Source: Candidatus Nanoarchaeia archaeon
GTDB lineage: Archaea > Nanoarchaeota > Nanoarchaeia > SCGC-AAA011-G17 > JAFCDX01
NCBI GenBank assembly: GCA_028717785.1
Contig: JAQUND010000004.1
Span: 1 to 64,000 of the forward strand
DNA length: 64,000 nucleotides
Reading direction: 5' to 3'
Shown here one piece after another: positions 49,855-59,500 of the stretch (position 1 is its first letter; each line of letters starts with the position of its first letter). The position numbers were made by a program, and so were the translations under genes. The notes under the pieces are model-generated. The model made no database searches. It had not been told where the DNA came from and saw nothing but the letters and a program-made list of their open reading frames with translations.

Positions 49855-51042
49855 ATGGATGTTTTAAAATTAGCTAAACCCACAAAAAGAGAACAAATTA
49901 GAACACAAAAGATTGTTGATAAATTTTTAAATAAATTAAATAGAAGATTAGTTGGAGCTACGGCCATTGTTGGTGGGTCTTTTGCAAAAAATACATGGTT
50001 ATCAGGAGATCATGATATTGATATTTTTGTATTATTTAGTAAAAAACATGATAATGAAAAGATTTCTTCAGTATTAGAAAATACACTAAGACAAGTATTT
50101 TTATTTATTAAAAAAATTGCAGGTTCAAGAGATTATTTCCAAATTAAGTATAAAGGATGTTTATTTGAAGTAATTCCTGTATTAAAGATAGATAATCCTG
50201 AAGAAGCAAAAAATATTATGGATATTTCTCCTATGCATGTTACTTGGGTTAAAGAACATATAAATGGTAAAGAAGACGATGTTAGAAAATTAAAATTATT
50301 TTTAAAGGCAAATCATTGTTATGGAGCAGAATCTTATATTAAAGGATTTTCTGGATATGTTGCTGAAATACTAACAATATATTATGGTTCTTTTGATAGA
50401 GTTATAGAAAGTGCAGTTGATTGGCAAGAATTTGATATTATAGATACTAAAAAAAGAAAAATTATGTTAAGAAATGTTGATAAGTCAAAAATAAGCCCAT
50501 TAGTTGTAATAGATCCGATACAAAAAGAAAGAAATGCAGCAGCTGCTTTATCAAAAGAAAAATTTAATTTGTTCATTAAAGCATGTAATGAATATGTAAA
50601 GAGTTATTCTCAAGAATTTTTTATTAAAAAATATAAAATTCCAGAAAATGCAATTGTATTACAAGCAAAACCATTGAAAGGAAGAAAGGATATTGTTGGA
50701 GTTAAATTATTGAAAGCTTATGAATATATTAAAGATAAATTAGATGAAGATTTTGGTGTAGAAGATAGTTCTTGGTACTGGAATAAAAAAGCAATATTTT
50801 GGTATGTTACTGAAGATAAAGAAATTTCAGAATTTAAGAAACATTATGGACCTCATATAAGTGATGAGTATAATCTTGAAAAGTTTAGAGAAAAATGGAA
50901 AGATGAAAAGATAATGGCTGAATCTGGAAGAGTTTTTATTAATGTTAAGAGAAAACATACAAAAGTAAGATCTTATTTACAAGAATTATTAAAAGATAAT
51001 GAAGTTAAAGATAAAGTAAAATCTATAAAAATTATTAAGTAA
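49855..51042 (+). CDS. cca: CCA-adding enzyme, archaeal class I
   Basis: A 395-aa tRNA nucleotidyltransferase. The catalytic motif is GGSFAKNTWLSGDHDIDIFV (near 40-60), with the GS and DxD metal ligands of class I. Later regions (LKANHCYGAESYIKGFSGYV; EKFREKWKDEKIM) match archaeal CCA enzymes. I chose the ATG at 49855 because the promoter element (GAAAGCTTTTTATG, near 49820) lies about 30 bases upstream; the ATG at 49831 is too close. CCA is absent from tRNA-Ala here but encoded in tRNA-Ile, so the enzyme is needed. Confidence 0.93.
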   Translation: MDVLKLAKPTKREQIRTQKIVDKFLNKLNRRLVGATAIVGGSFAKNTWLSGDHDIDIFVLFSKKHDNEKISSVLENTLRQVFLFIKKIAGSRDYFQIKYKGCLFEVIPVLKIDNPEEAKNIMDISPMHVTWVKEHINGKEDDVRKLKLFLKANHCYGAESYIKGFSGYVAEILTIYYGSFDRVIESAVDWQEFDIIDTKKRKIMLRNVDKSKISPLVVIDPIQKERNAAAALSKEKFNLFIKACNEYVKSYSQEFFIKKYKIPENAIVLQAKPLKGRKDIVGVKLLKAYEYIKDKLDEDFGVEDSSWYWNKKAIFWYVTEDKEISEFKKHYGPHISDEYNLEKFREKWKDEKIMAESGRVFINVKRKHTKVRSYLQELLKDNEVKDKVKSIKIIK

Positions 51043-51106
51043 GTGTTACTTCTATAGAATAATAACAAATAGAAAGCTTTATATATTACTCATTTCTTAT
51101 AAAACT

Positions 51107-51778
51107 ATGGCAAATTTAATAATGGATTTAAATAAGGAAGGAATAAAATCAACTTTGTTACAATTACCTTTTGATCAAGGAAAACAATTGTTAGAAATGT
51201 ATGGATTTAGAATTACTTCTTTAGAAGATATGGCTAAATTAAGAATTGAAGAAGGATTAAATTCTAAAATTTCACAATTTGGAAATTTGGTTACAGAAGG
51301 ATGTTTATATTTACCTGATGGTATATTTATTACAAAAAATTCACCAATTATGTTAGCCCCTATAAAAGCAACAAATCATTTTAGGAAAAATCCTTCAAGT
51401 CAAGTACAAGGAACAAATTTTGAGATGATTAGAGAAAAAAAATATTATTTAAGTGAAAGAGATGTAGAATTTGCTTTAATTAATTCAATTAAATTACCAG
51501 ATAATAATATTTCTATTCCTGTTAATACATTTAATGATTGTAATATAACTAGATTTATTTTTGGTCCTTATGCAAAAGATTATGGAAAATTTTTGGAAAA
51601 AGCAGGAATTGATAAAATGTCTATTTATACTGCTGGTTTAGAAAAAGAGCCATTTGTAGTACAGATGTGGTTTTCTGGAGTTAATAATAATTCTAGAGCA
51701 AAATCTAGTATTCATGGAATAAATAATGATTTATCTATTTGTAATACTTTACGTGGAATATCTTCTTTATATTATTAG
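51107..51778 (+). CDS. Hypothetical protein, 223 aa
   Basis: A soluble protein with mixed secondary structure (MANLIMDLNKEGIKSTLLQL ... GCLYLPDGIFITKNSPIMLA). There is no membrane segment or signal peptide and I recognise no family. Its promoter (TTTATATA at 51078-51085, after AACAAATAGAAAGC) is a good match to the consensus. Codon use is native. Confidence 0.66.
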   Translation: MANLIMDLNKEGIKSTLLQLPFDQGKQLLEMYGFRITSLEDMAKLRIEEGLNSKISQFGNLVTEGCLYLPDGIFITKNSPIMLAPIKATNHFRKNPSSQVQGTNFEMIREKKYYLSERDVEFALINSIKLPDNNISIPVNTFNDCNITRFIFGPYAKDYGKFLEKAGIDKMSIYTAGLEKEPFVVQMWFSGVNNNSRAKSSIHGINNDLSICNTLRGISSLYY

Positions 51779-51845
51779 TTTTATAAAATTATTAAATAGA
51801 AACATTTATAAATGGACTAAACACATTAAAATAACTGATTCTAAA

Positions 51846-52499
51846 ATGAAAGAAGAGAATAACGATACGTTAAAAACAGGAACAACAACAGTTGGTATTG
51901 TATGTAGCGATGGTATTATACTTGCTGCAGATAAGAGAGTAACTCTTGGTGGTGGTTACATTGTTAATCAAGATATTGAAAAAGTAATTATTCTAAATGA
52001 TAATATTGCAGTTACTATGGCAGGAAATGTTTCTGATGTTCAATTATTATTAAAAATGTTAAAAGCAGAAATTCAAATTAAGAAAATGAGAAGAGAAAAG
52101 GAAGGCTCAGTAAAAGAAGCAGCTAATTTACTAGCAAGAATGGTATATAATAATATAAGAAAAATGTCAATGTTACCAGGAGTTTCACACTTTATACTAG
52201 CTGGAAAAGATGATTCAGGGTTACATTTATATGATATTTATCCAGATGGAAGTATTAATGAAGTAAAAACTTTTGTAGCTTCAGGTTCTGGAAGTGTTTA
52301 TGGTGCTTATTCAGTTTTAGATACTTTATACAAAGAAGGAATGACTATTAATGACGGTATTAAATTAGTTGGTAAAGCAATTAGTGCAGCAATGCAAAGA
52401 GATACTGCTTCTGGTGGTGGTATTGATGTTGTTACTATAACTGATAAAGGAATTAAAAAAGTTTTAGCAAAATTAATGAATACAAAGTTAGAGATTTAA
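51846..52499 (+). CDS. psmB: Proteasome beta subunit
   Basis: A 217-aa Ntn hydrolase: a short propeptide (MKEENNDTLKTG), then the catalytic threonine in TTTVGIVCSDGIILAADKRV, cleaved between Gly12 and Thr13. The DKRV lysine and GSGSVYGAY segment complete the active site. The upstream TTTATAAA (51805-51812) sets the ATG; an in-frame extension to 51726 runs into the previous gene and is not used. It assembles with alpha subunits as the 20S proteasome. Confidence 0.95.
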   Translation: MKEENNDTLKTGTTTVGIVCSDGIILAADKRVTLGGGYIVNQDIEKVIILNDNIAVTMAGNVSDVQLLLKMLKAEIQIKKMRREKEGSVKEAANLLARMVYNNIRKMSMLPGVSHFILAGKDDSGLHLYDIYPDGSINEVKTFVASGSGSVYGAYSVLDTLYKEGMTINDGIKLVGKAISAAMQRDTASGGGIDVVTITDKGIKKVLAKLMNTKLEI

Positions 52500-52526
52500 T
52501 TTTATGTTTATTCTATAAATAAAAAA

Positions 52527-54431
52527 ATGGCAAATATATTAGATGAAATAATGAAACTTCTTTCTGATAAAGATAGAACTAATATTAGTGAATCTTATTT
52601 TGAAGGAGCAAATATAGTACTTTATACTAAAGATAGAAACTTTTTCTTAGATAATAATGGAGCAATAAAAGATATTGTTGATAAAATTAAAAAAAGAGTT
52701 GAATTGAGAGCAGATCCTTCTATATTATTAGATCAAGATAATTCAAGAAAAATTATTGAAAAATTACTTCCAGAGGAAACTGGAATTGGTAATGTTATTT
52801 TTGATACTCAAAGATCTGTTGTTATAATTGAAGTTAAAAAACCTGGGTTAGCAATAGGAAAATCAGGAGCATTATTAAAAGAAATTAAAAAACAAATTTT
52901 TTGGATTCCAATAATTAAAAGAACTCCATCATTAAAATCAACTATAATTGAAAATATAAGAAATGTTTTATATGAAAATAATGATTACAGAAAAAAATTC
53001 TTAAATAAAGTTGGAAAGAGAGTTTATGAAGGTTATACTAGAGAAAGAAAACGTGAATGGGTAAGAGTTAGTTTTTTAGGTGGAGCAAGAGAGGTTGGAA
53101 GATCATGTTTATTATTACAAACTCAAGAATCAAGAATTTTAATGGATTGTGGAATTAACGTTGCTGCTCCTGAAAGTGATGCATATCCTTTCTTAGATGC
53201 ACCTGAATTTAAATTAGAAGATATAGATGCAATTATTGTAACTCACGCTCATATTGATCATATTGCTATGGTTCCTTTATTGTATAAATATGGATACACA
53301 GGACCAACTTATGTTACAGAACCAGTAAGAGATATTATGGCTTTGTTATGTCTTGATTATATTGAAATTGCTCAAAAAGATGCAAAAAAAGCACCTTATT
53401 CAAGTACAGATATAAAAAATATGGTTAAACATACTATTTGTTTAGATTATGAAGAGGTTACTGATATTACTCCTGATGTTAGATTAACATTGTATAATTC
53501 AGGACACGCAATTGGAGCTGCAATGGCTCATTTACATATTGGAGAAGGATTACATAATTTATTGTATACTGGGGATATGAATTATGAAACTACAAATTTA
53601 CTTGCACCAGCTGAAACAAGATTCCCAAGATTAGAAACTTGTATTATTGAAGGAACTTATGGTGGTTCAGATGATAAAACAACAACAAGAGATGAATCTG
53701 AAGAAAAATTAATTCAAGTTATTAAAGAAACTGTTGCTAAAAATGGAAAAATATTAATGCCTATTTTAGGAGTAGGAAGATCACAAGAAATAATGTTAAT
53801 AATTGAAAGAATTATAAGAGAAAATAAAATAGAAAAATTACCTATATATATACAAGGAATGGTTTGGGATGTTACAGCAATTCATACTGCATATCCTGAT
53901 TTTTTTAATATGAAAGTTAAGAAACAAATTTTCCATCAAGATAATAATCCATTCTTATCTGAAGTTTTCAAAAGAGTTGGATCACAAAAAGAAATGGAAC
54001 AAGTTATGAACGATTCTGGTCCTTGTATAATCATGGCAACTTCTGGTATGATGACTGGTGGAGCATCAGTTGAATATTTTAAAAAATTTGCAGATAATCC
54101 AAATCATGCTTTAGTATTTACTTGTTATCAAGGTGAAGGTTCATTAGGAAGAAAATTAGAACACGGAGAAAAACAAGTTAATTTAGGTGGAATGGATAGA
54201 CCTGAAATTTATAATGTAAAAATGGCAGTTCATTCTATTAAGGGATTTTCTGGACATTCAAATAGAGAACAATTACTTAATTTTATTTCTAGATTAGAAC
54301 CTAGACCAAAAAAAGTTATTGTTGTTCATGGAGAAAGTTCTAAATGTTTAGATCTTGCAAGTTCTATACATAAATTAAATAGAATTGAAACTAATGCACC
54401 TAAGAATTTAGAAGTTATAAGATTAAGGTAA
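52527..54431 (+). CDS. aCPSF1/FttA transcription-termination ribonuclease
   Basis: A 634-aa protein. Two N-terminal KH domains occupy about 1-150 (KKPGLAIGKSGALLKEIKKQ has the GxxG loop), followed by a metallo-beta-lactamase domain with THAHIDHIAM (near 239) and a beta-CASP region. Later metal ligands are SGHAIGAAM, YTGDMNYE, GFSGHSNREQL and VIVVHGE. In archaea this protein cuts and terminates transcripts, as FttA. Its length and motif order are those of the family. It follows psmB after 27 bases, probably with its own leaderless start. Confidence 0.95.
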   Translation: MANILDEIMKLLSDKDRTNISESYFEGANIVLYTKDRNFFLDNNGAIKDIVDKIKKRVELRADPSILLDQDNSRKIIEKLLPEETGIGNVIFDTQRSVVIIEVKKPGLAIGKSGALLKEIKKQIFWIPIIKRTPSLKSTIIENIRNVLYENNDYRKKFLNKVGKRVYEGYTRERKREWVRVSFLGGAREVGRSCLLLQTQESRILMDCGINVAAPESDAYPFLDAPEFKLEDIDAIIVTHAHIDHIAMVPLLYKYGYTGPTYVTEPVRDIMALLCLDYIEIAQKDAKKAPYSSTDIKNMVKHTICLDYEEVTDITPDVRLTLYNSGHAIGAAMAHLHIGEGLHNLLYTGDMNYETTNLLAPAETRFPRLETCIIEGTYGGSDDKTTTRDESEEKLIQVIKETVAKNGKILMPILGVGRSQEIMLIIERIIRENKIEKLPIYIQGMVWDVTAIHTAYPDFFNMKVKKQIFHQDNNPFLSEVFKRVGSQKEMEQVMNDSGPCIIMATSGMMTGGASVEYFKKFADNPNHALVFTCYQGEGSLGRKLEHGEKQVNLGGMDRPEIYNVKMAVHSIKGFSGHSNREQLLNFISRLEPRPKKVIVVHGESSKCLDLASSIHKLNRIETNAPKNLEVIRLR

Positions 54432-54465
54432 TGTTTATATATTAAAAATAGTTCTTTTTATTAAT

Positions 54466-54652
54466 GCCGAGGTCGCATAACCTGGTATTGCGCGAGATTG
54501 CTATGAAAGCATATACTGATTCAATGCGTAAGCTAAATATGATGTTATATTCTCCGCAATTATCTCGTGTCCTCACGGATGTGGGGGTTCAAAAGAGCTT
54601 TTCTTAGAAGAAAAGTTCGCAAAAGAAAACTCTGAAAGTCCCCCCCTCGGCG
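54466..54652 (+). tRNA. tRNA-Ser (anticodon GCT) with two introns
   Basis: Acceptor GCCGAGG/CCTCGGC with G73, the serine discriminator. Anticodon stem CGAGA/TCTCG encloses TT-GCT-A. A long variable arm (GTCC TCAC GGAT) makes it class II. Intron 1 (54504-54561, 58 nt) follows position 37: central helix TTGC/GCAA with bulges TAT and TTA. Intron 2 (54594-54638, 45 nt) lies at 59/60: T stem GGGGG/CCCCC, central TTCA/TGAA, bulges AAA and AGT, inner GAG/CTC; splicing restores TTCAAAT. Both are bulge-helix-bulge type. Confidence 0.92.
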
Positions 54653-54676
54653 TTTATTTATTAATTCTTTTATAGT

Positions 54677-54702
54677 AGTAACAAATGGAAAGGTTTAAAT
54701 AA
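54677..54702 (+). promoter_or_regulatory. Promoter of the 54738 gene
   Basis: GTAACAAATGGAAAGG followed by TTTAAATA (54694-54701) is a strong match to the window consensus. It lies 44 bases before the ATG, after the end of tRNA-Ser. Confidence 0.72.
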
Positions 54703-54737
54703 TTATATATTGTGACTATTTCGGAGATATATTTAAA

Positions 54738-55499
54738 ATGCCTGTTACAATAATTATGAGGGATAAGAAAGGAAAATGTGTTGGCAATCCTATTTCAGAT
54801 AAGGATCAAAATTGGAAAGGTTTAGAATCTACTATAGTCACACTTCATAATCTTCCTATAGATAAAAGACATTGTAGTATCGAAATAACTTCAGAAGAAA
54901 TAGAAGGTGACCTACTTTTGAATTATTTCAAAGTTTTAAACCCAGCTAACTTTCAGGGTATTAAAGTAAAAGGATCTTTTTCTAATCACTCAGGTAATTT
55001 TATTGGGGGGATTTATTTAGATAATGCCCAGATAAATAAAATGTATTTAGGCAGTATAATTGGATACGAAGGTTATACTGAATATGCTGAAAGTATTATT
55101 AATGAATCAAATGCAGTCTTAACAGGAACAAAGTGTAATGAACTTCATATTCTAGGTCAAATTCGTGTTTTTGGTGATCTTAAATTGAATAATATGGATA
55201 TTGGGTTATGTAGAATAGGTAATTATGATACAAAAAATAATGTAGATTTACCGATTATTTATAATAGTGTTGATTTTAGTGGAACACATATAGATAATCT
55301 CCAATGGAAAAATGGAGTAGGAATAAAGGGAGGGAAGTTAAATCTTAATGGTACGATTATTGAAAACTGTATTTTTGAAAATATGAATTTTTTCACAGAT
55401 AGAGGATTTAAACCTATCCAATACCAAATTAATGAAGAAACAAAATTACCTGATTCATTTAAGTATTACTTAGATAAGCATGCAATATTAAGTCAATAA
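54738..55499 (+). CDS. Beta-helix/pentapeptide-like protein, 253 aa
   Basis: A protein with spaced hydrophobic-Asn/Asp steps (FQGIKVKGSFSNHSGNFIGG; IYLDNAQINKMYLGSIIG; LQWKNGVGIKGGKLNLNGTI) that resemble a right-handed beta-helix or pentapeptide-repeat solenoid, though not strictly periodic. There is no signal peptide. Codons are slightly less A/T-biased than neighbours. No family is recognised. Confidence 0.65.
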   Translation: MPVTIIMRDKKGKCVGNPISDKDQNWKGLESTIVTLHNLPIDKRHCSIEITSEEIEGDLLLNYFKVLNPANFQGIKVKGSFSNHSGNFIGGIYLDNAQINKMYLGSIIGYEGYTEYAESIINESNAVLTGTKCNELHILGQIRVFGDLKLNNMDIGLCRIGNYDTKNNVDLPIIYNSVDFSGTHIDNLQWKNGVGIKGGKLNLNGTIIENCIFENMNFFTDRGFKPIQYQINEETKLPDSFKYYLDKHAILSQ

Positions 55500-55577
55500 A
55501 AGTGAACTTTTTTTAGTTAATTAAAATAATATAATTAAGCGATACTCTATTGTTTATATTATTTTCCCTAGGCGTAT

Positions 55578-56465
55578 TTAATTTCTTAAATAAGCATCTA
55601 TAGGTTCAAAAATAGTTTGTTTTATTTCAATAGGTTGATTTGGATTAGAATTTGTTTTATAGTACGCATATTCTTCTGCAAATCCTTCTTGTTCATTTGA
55701 ATAAGCATAATTACTTGACAATAAATTATTTTCTTTTAGTAAATTATAATCATATTGCCATATTTCTAAATTACTTGGATTATTAGCAAAGAAATTTTTA
55801 TAAATAATATGACCAATTTCATGATAGATAACATTTACATTTTCGGTTCCATTGTAAATAATAATGTAATCATATAATGTATAATATTCTCCAAGTATTT
55901 GTTTTTCTTCATTTGTTAAAATAGTTTCATCTTTAAAATAAAAAAATGGAATTCCTAATTTTGAATAATCTTCCTGATCATCTGCAATTTGAGAGAATAA
56001 AGGTTTCATTTTAGCATAAACAATTTCATTTTTGTAAAGAACTAAAGTTCCTTTGTAAGTTTCTTGTATTATTTTATTATTTTGAACAGTTTGTAAAGAA
56101 TTAATTAATTGATTTAATTGTTGATCTTTATATTTAGTTTCTTCTTGTAATTTTGTTATTTCTTTAGTTGCGCTTATTAAAACATTATTTTTCTCTTGTA
56201 TTTCTTGTCTATAATTAGTTACTTCTTTAGTTAAATTAGAAATTTTAGATTCTTTTTCTGTTAATGTAGAATTAAGATAATCAATATGTTCTAATGAATT
56301 AGACAATTGTCCTGTAATAATATTAATTTGATTTCTTGCATTTTCTAATTCTATTCGTTGCTGATCTATTAGATTACTTTTTATAGAATTATCATAAATT
56401 AAGTATGAAGTTAAAACTGTTAATAACATCAAAGTTGAAATAGCGAGGATATGTTTATTTTCCAT
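55578..56465 (-). CDS. Membrane-anchored coiled-coil zinc protease-like protein, 295 aa
   Basis: An N-terminal transmembrane segment (residues 5-23, ILAISTLMLLTVLTSYLIY) is followed by a coiled coil (about 30-135) and then a C-terminal domain with HExxH in VNVIYHEIGHIIYKNF. A glutamate-rich downstream motif, EGFAEEYAYYK, could provide the third zinc ligand, as in gluzincin-like proteases. It would act outside the membrane near the surface proteins encoded next to it. Its gene diverges from the 1136-aa surface protein. Confidence 0.75.
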   Translation of the reverse strand: MENKHILAISTLMLLTVLTSYLIYDNSIKSNLIDQQRIELENARNQINIITGQLSNSLEHIDYLNSTLTEKESKISNLTKEVTNYRQEIQEKNNVLISATKEITKLQEETKYKDQQLNQLINSLQTVQNNKIIQETYKGTLVLYKNEIVYAKMKPLFSQIADDQEDYSKLGIPFFYFKDETILTNEEKQILGEYYTLYDYIIIYNGTENVNVIYHEIGHIIYKNFFANNPSNLEIWQYDYNLLKENNLLSSNYAYSNEQEGFAEEYAYYKTNSNPNQPIEIKQTIFEPIDAYLRN

Positions 56466-56597
56466 AAGTTTATATATTTAAATTTATTTTTAAATCTTAC
56501 TTAAATTTTTATTACTATGAGTTTCAATAGGTTATAGAAAGCTTTATATATTAAATGTGATACTATTTGTTAATGATAAATCAGTGGTGAATTATAA

Positions 56598-59500
56598 ATG
56601 GCTGAAGAAAACAAAAAAAAATCAAACCCTGAACCTAGTTTAGATCCAAAAAGTAAACCAAAAACACATAGATTAAAAAATACTTTAATAGGTCTTTTAG
56701 CAGCAGGGATGTTATTTAGTGGAGGATTTGGTACTTATCAATATAATATTAATAAATGCGATATTAAAAAAGGATTAATGGATACAATTGGTTGTATTTC
56801 TTCTGGTTTAATTTCAGGAAAACAAACTAATTCTAATACAAGTCTTTATGATGGATCTACAGACGGATTATATAATGATTCTTCAATTTCAGATGGATAT
56901 ACTTTAAAAAAACCAAATGCAAAAATTAATCCAATAGCAAAAGCAATTGCTGATGGAGATAGTGTTAGTATTGATTCAAAAGGAAAAGTAACTATTATAC
57001 CAAAACATAATTCAAATTCAACAACTAAACATAATTCAATTTCAATGGAAGGATATGCAATAAGATCACCAGGTATATATGGATATACAGAAGATAATGC
57101 AACACCAGGAACTGAAAATTATAAAGATAAAGAAGGAAAAGTTCATTTTGCAGAAGAAAAAGGATTAGCTTACCAAGTGGATGGAAATACAATTCAGATT
57201 TTAGCAAATCAAATAGATGTTAATTATGGTAGTATTAATAGTGGTGGTCATTTAGTTAATGGTAATATTGTTAATGGTGGTTTAGAAGCAGTTATTTTTG
57301 ATGAAGATGGAAAAACACTTAAAATTCCTTTAGATCAAAATGGATTTGGTTCTGGACAATTAGATGATAATAATTATAGATTAGTTACAATTACTTCTCC
57401 ACAAGCTCCAAAAGCTTCAGAAGAATATGCAAAAGAATTAATAATTGCATCAGCACCATTTAATGAAAATATGAAAAATGTTAAAATTGAAAAAATGATT
57501 CAAAATGGTTATGTTTCACAAAATAATCAAACTAATGAAACAGCAAGTACTCAATCAGGTTCAACATCAAGTGGAGAAATTTTATCAACATTGGAAGGTT
57601 CATCTTCAGAACCAACTACTTCAAATGGATCTAGTGTTACAAGTACTCAATCAGGTTCAACAACTGAACCAACTATTGCAAATGTAATTGAAGGTTCAAC
57701 TGAATATAATCCAACTATAGCAAATGGATCAACAACAAGTTCAGAACAATATGTTGCTCCAGTAGCACAATCAGGTTCAACTAGTGCACCAGAAGTTGCA
57801 CCAGGTTCAACTTCAATAGAATATCAAGGTGCTCAATCAAATACTATTCAAAATTTAGCTCCAAGAATGTTACCTGGTTTTACAGGAACAGTACAAAAAG
57901 ATCTACCAATTAAAGTACAATTAAGTGGTGAAGATCCAGAAGGAAATTTAATTAATTTTATTTTACTTCCTAATCAAGAAGATGAAGCAAATTTAAAAAA
58001 ATATATGGATGATTATGGATTAAGTTTAGAACAACCAACTGCAACTGAAGGAAATATATCAAGATTAAAATTAACTACACAAAAACCAGTACAACAAAAT
58101 CTAGAAGTAAGAATTTGTGCTTGCGATCCAGACCATCAATTAAGTAATGTTAATTTTTCAGTACAAGATCAATGTGGTCATTTTACAATTGGTCCAATTA
58201 ATGATTATACTATATTACCTGAAACTATGGCAGGTTCAACTGTTCAATCAGGACAAATACAAGAAGAAACAATAGTTGAAAATAATCCTTATACTTTATC
58301 TATAAGACATAAAGATAGTTCAAATTTATTAGATTTAGAAAATTCAGAAAGTAATCCAAATGATTTAAGAAGATTTTATATGAATCATGATACTTTTAAT
58401 GGAGATTATATTATCCATGTAGATCCTACTGTAACAGATAATACACAATCTGCAAATGGTTTATCTTTAGAATCTATAAATACTAAAATGCCTGAAATTT
58501 TAGAATTAACTGCTTTTACTGCAAATGGTTTATCTATAGAAGATAAATTAAAAGTTGAAAATGGAGAAGCAAGATTAAAAAGAAAAAATCTTAATGATGA
58601 ATATGTTTCAATTATAATTAAAGATCCAGTTAGTCGTGATAAATTAGTTATTAAAACTGGAACCGATGCTCCTGCTTATTTATTATATAATATGGATGGT
58701 GAATTAGTTGATCTTAAAAGAGTTGGTGGAGATGTAAATGATAATTCATTACCAGAAGGAAGATATCAAGTAGTAAGAAATCCTGCTGAAATTCCATTAC
58801 ATGATACATTTAAAATTACAGTTAAACAAAATGGACAAGAAATTAAATTAGAAAATGATTCAACTTTTAAATTTACTCCAGGAAGTAATTTTGAAATTTT
58901 ATCCGAAGCGCATTCTGCTGAAGCAGATTTAGATAGATTTTATATAGAAGTACCAAAACAAGATCAAAACAATCAAAATAGTAATAGTCAAAATTCTAAT
59001 TCACAAAACAGTAATTCACAAAGTAATCAACAAAATAATAATTCATCTTCACAAAATTCTAATCAATCAAGTTCACAAAGTAATAATCAACCAAATACAC
59101 AAACAAATAGCAAACCAAATACAAATGCTAATTTAGTATCAAGAATTGATTTAGCTGCAGAAGCAGGTATAGGAAAATTACATTCAACTTATGATTTCCC
59201 AACTTCAGAAATGAGATTAAATGGAAATGAATTATTTACAAATATTGATGGAACTTATAGTTTTAATGATAAAAATAGAATTGGTGGAACAGTTGGATTT
59301 GCAAATTCAAATGTAGATATAGAAGATAATATTGGAAATTCAAAATCAAATGCATATAATATAGGAGCATATACAATTAATCAATTCCCTGTAGGTGCAT
59401 TAGATGTAGAAACTTATGGGGGCTATAATAGAACATTTTCAGATATAAATACAGAAGTTTATCATACAAAAGTAGATCAGTCTTTAACTAGAGATAGAAT

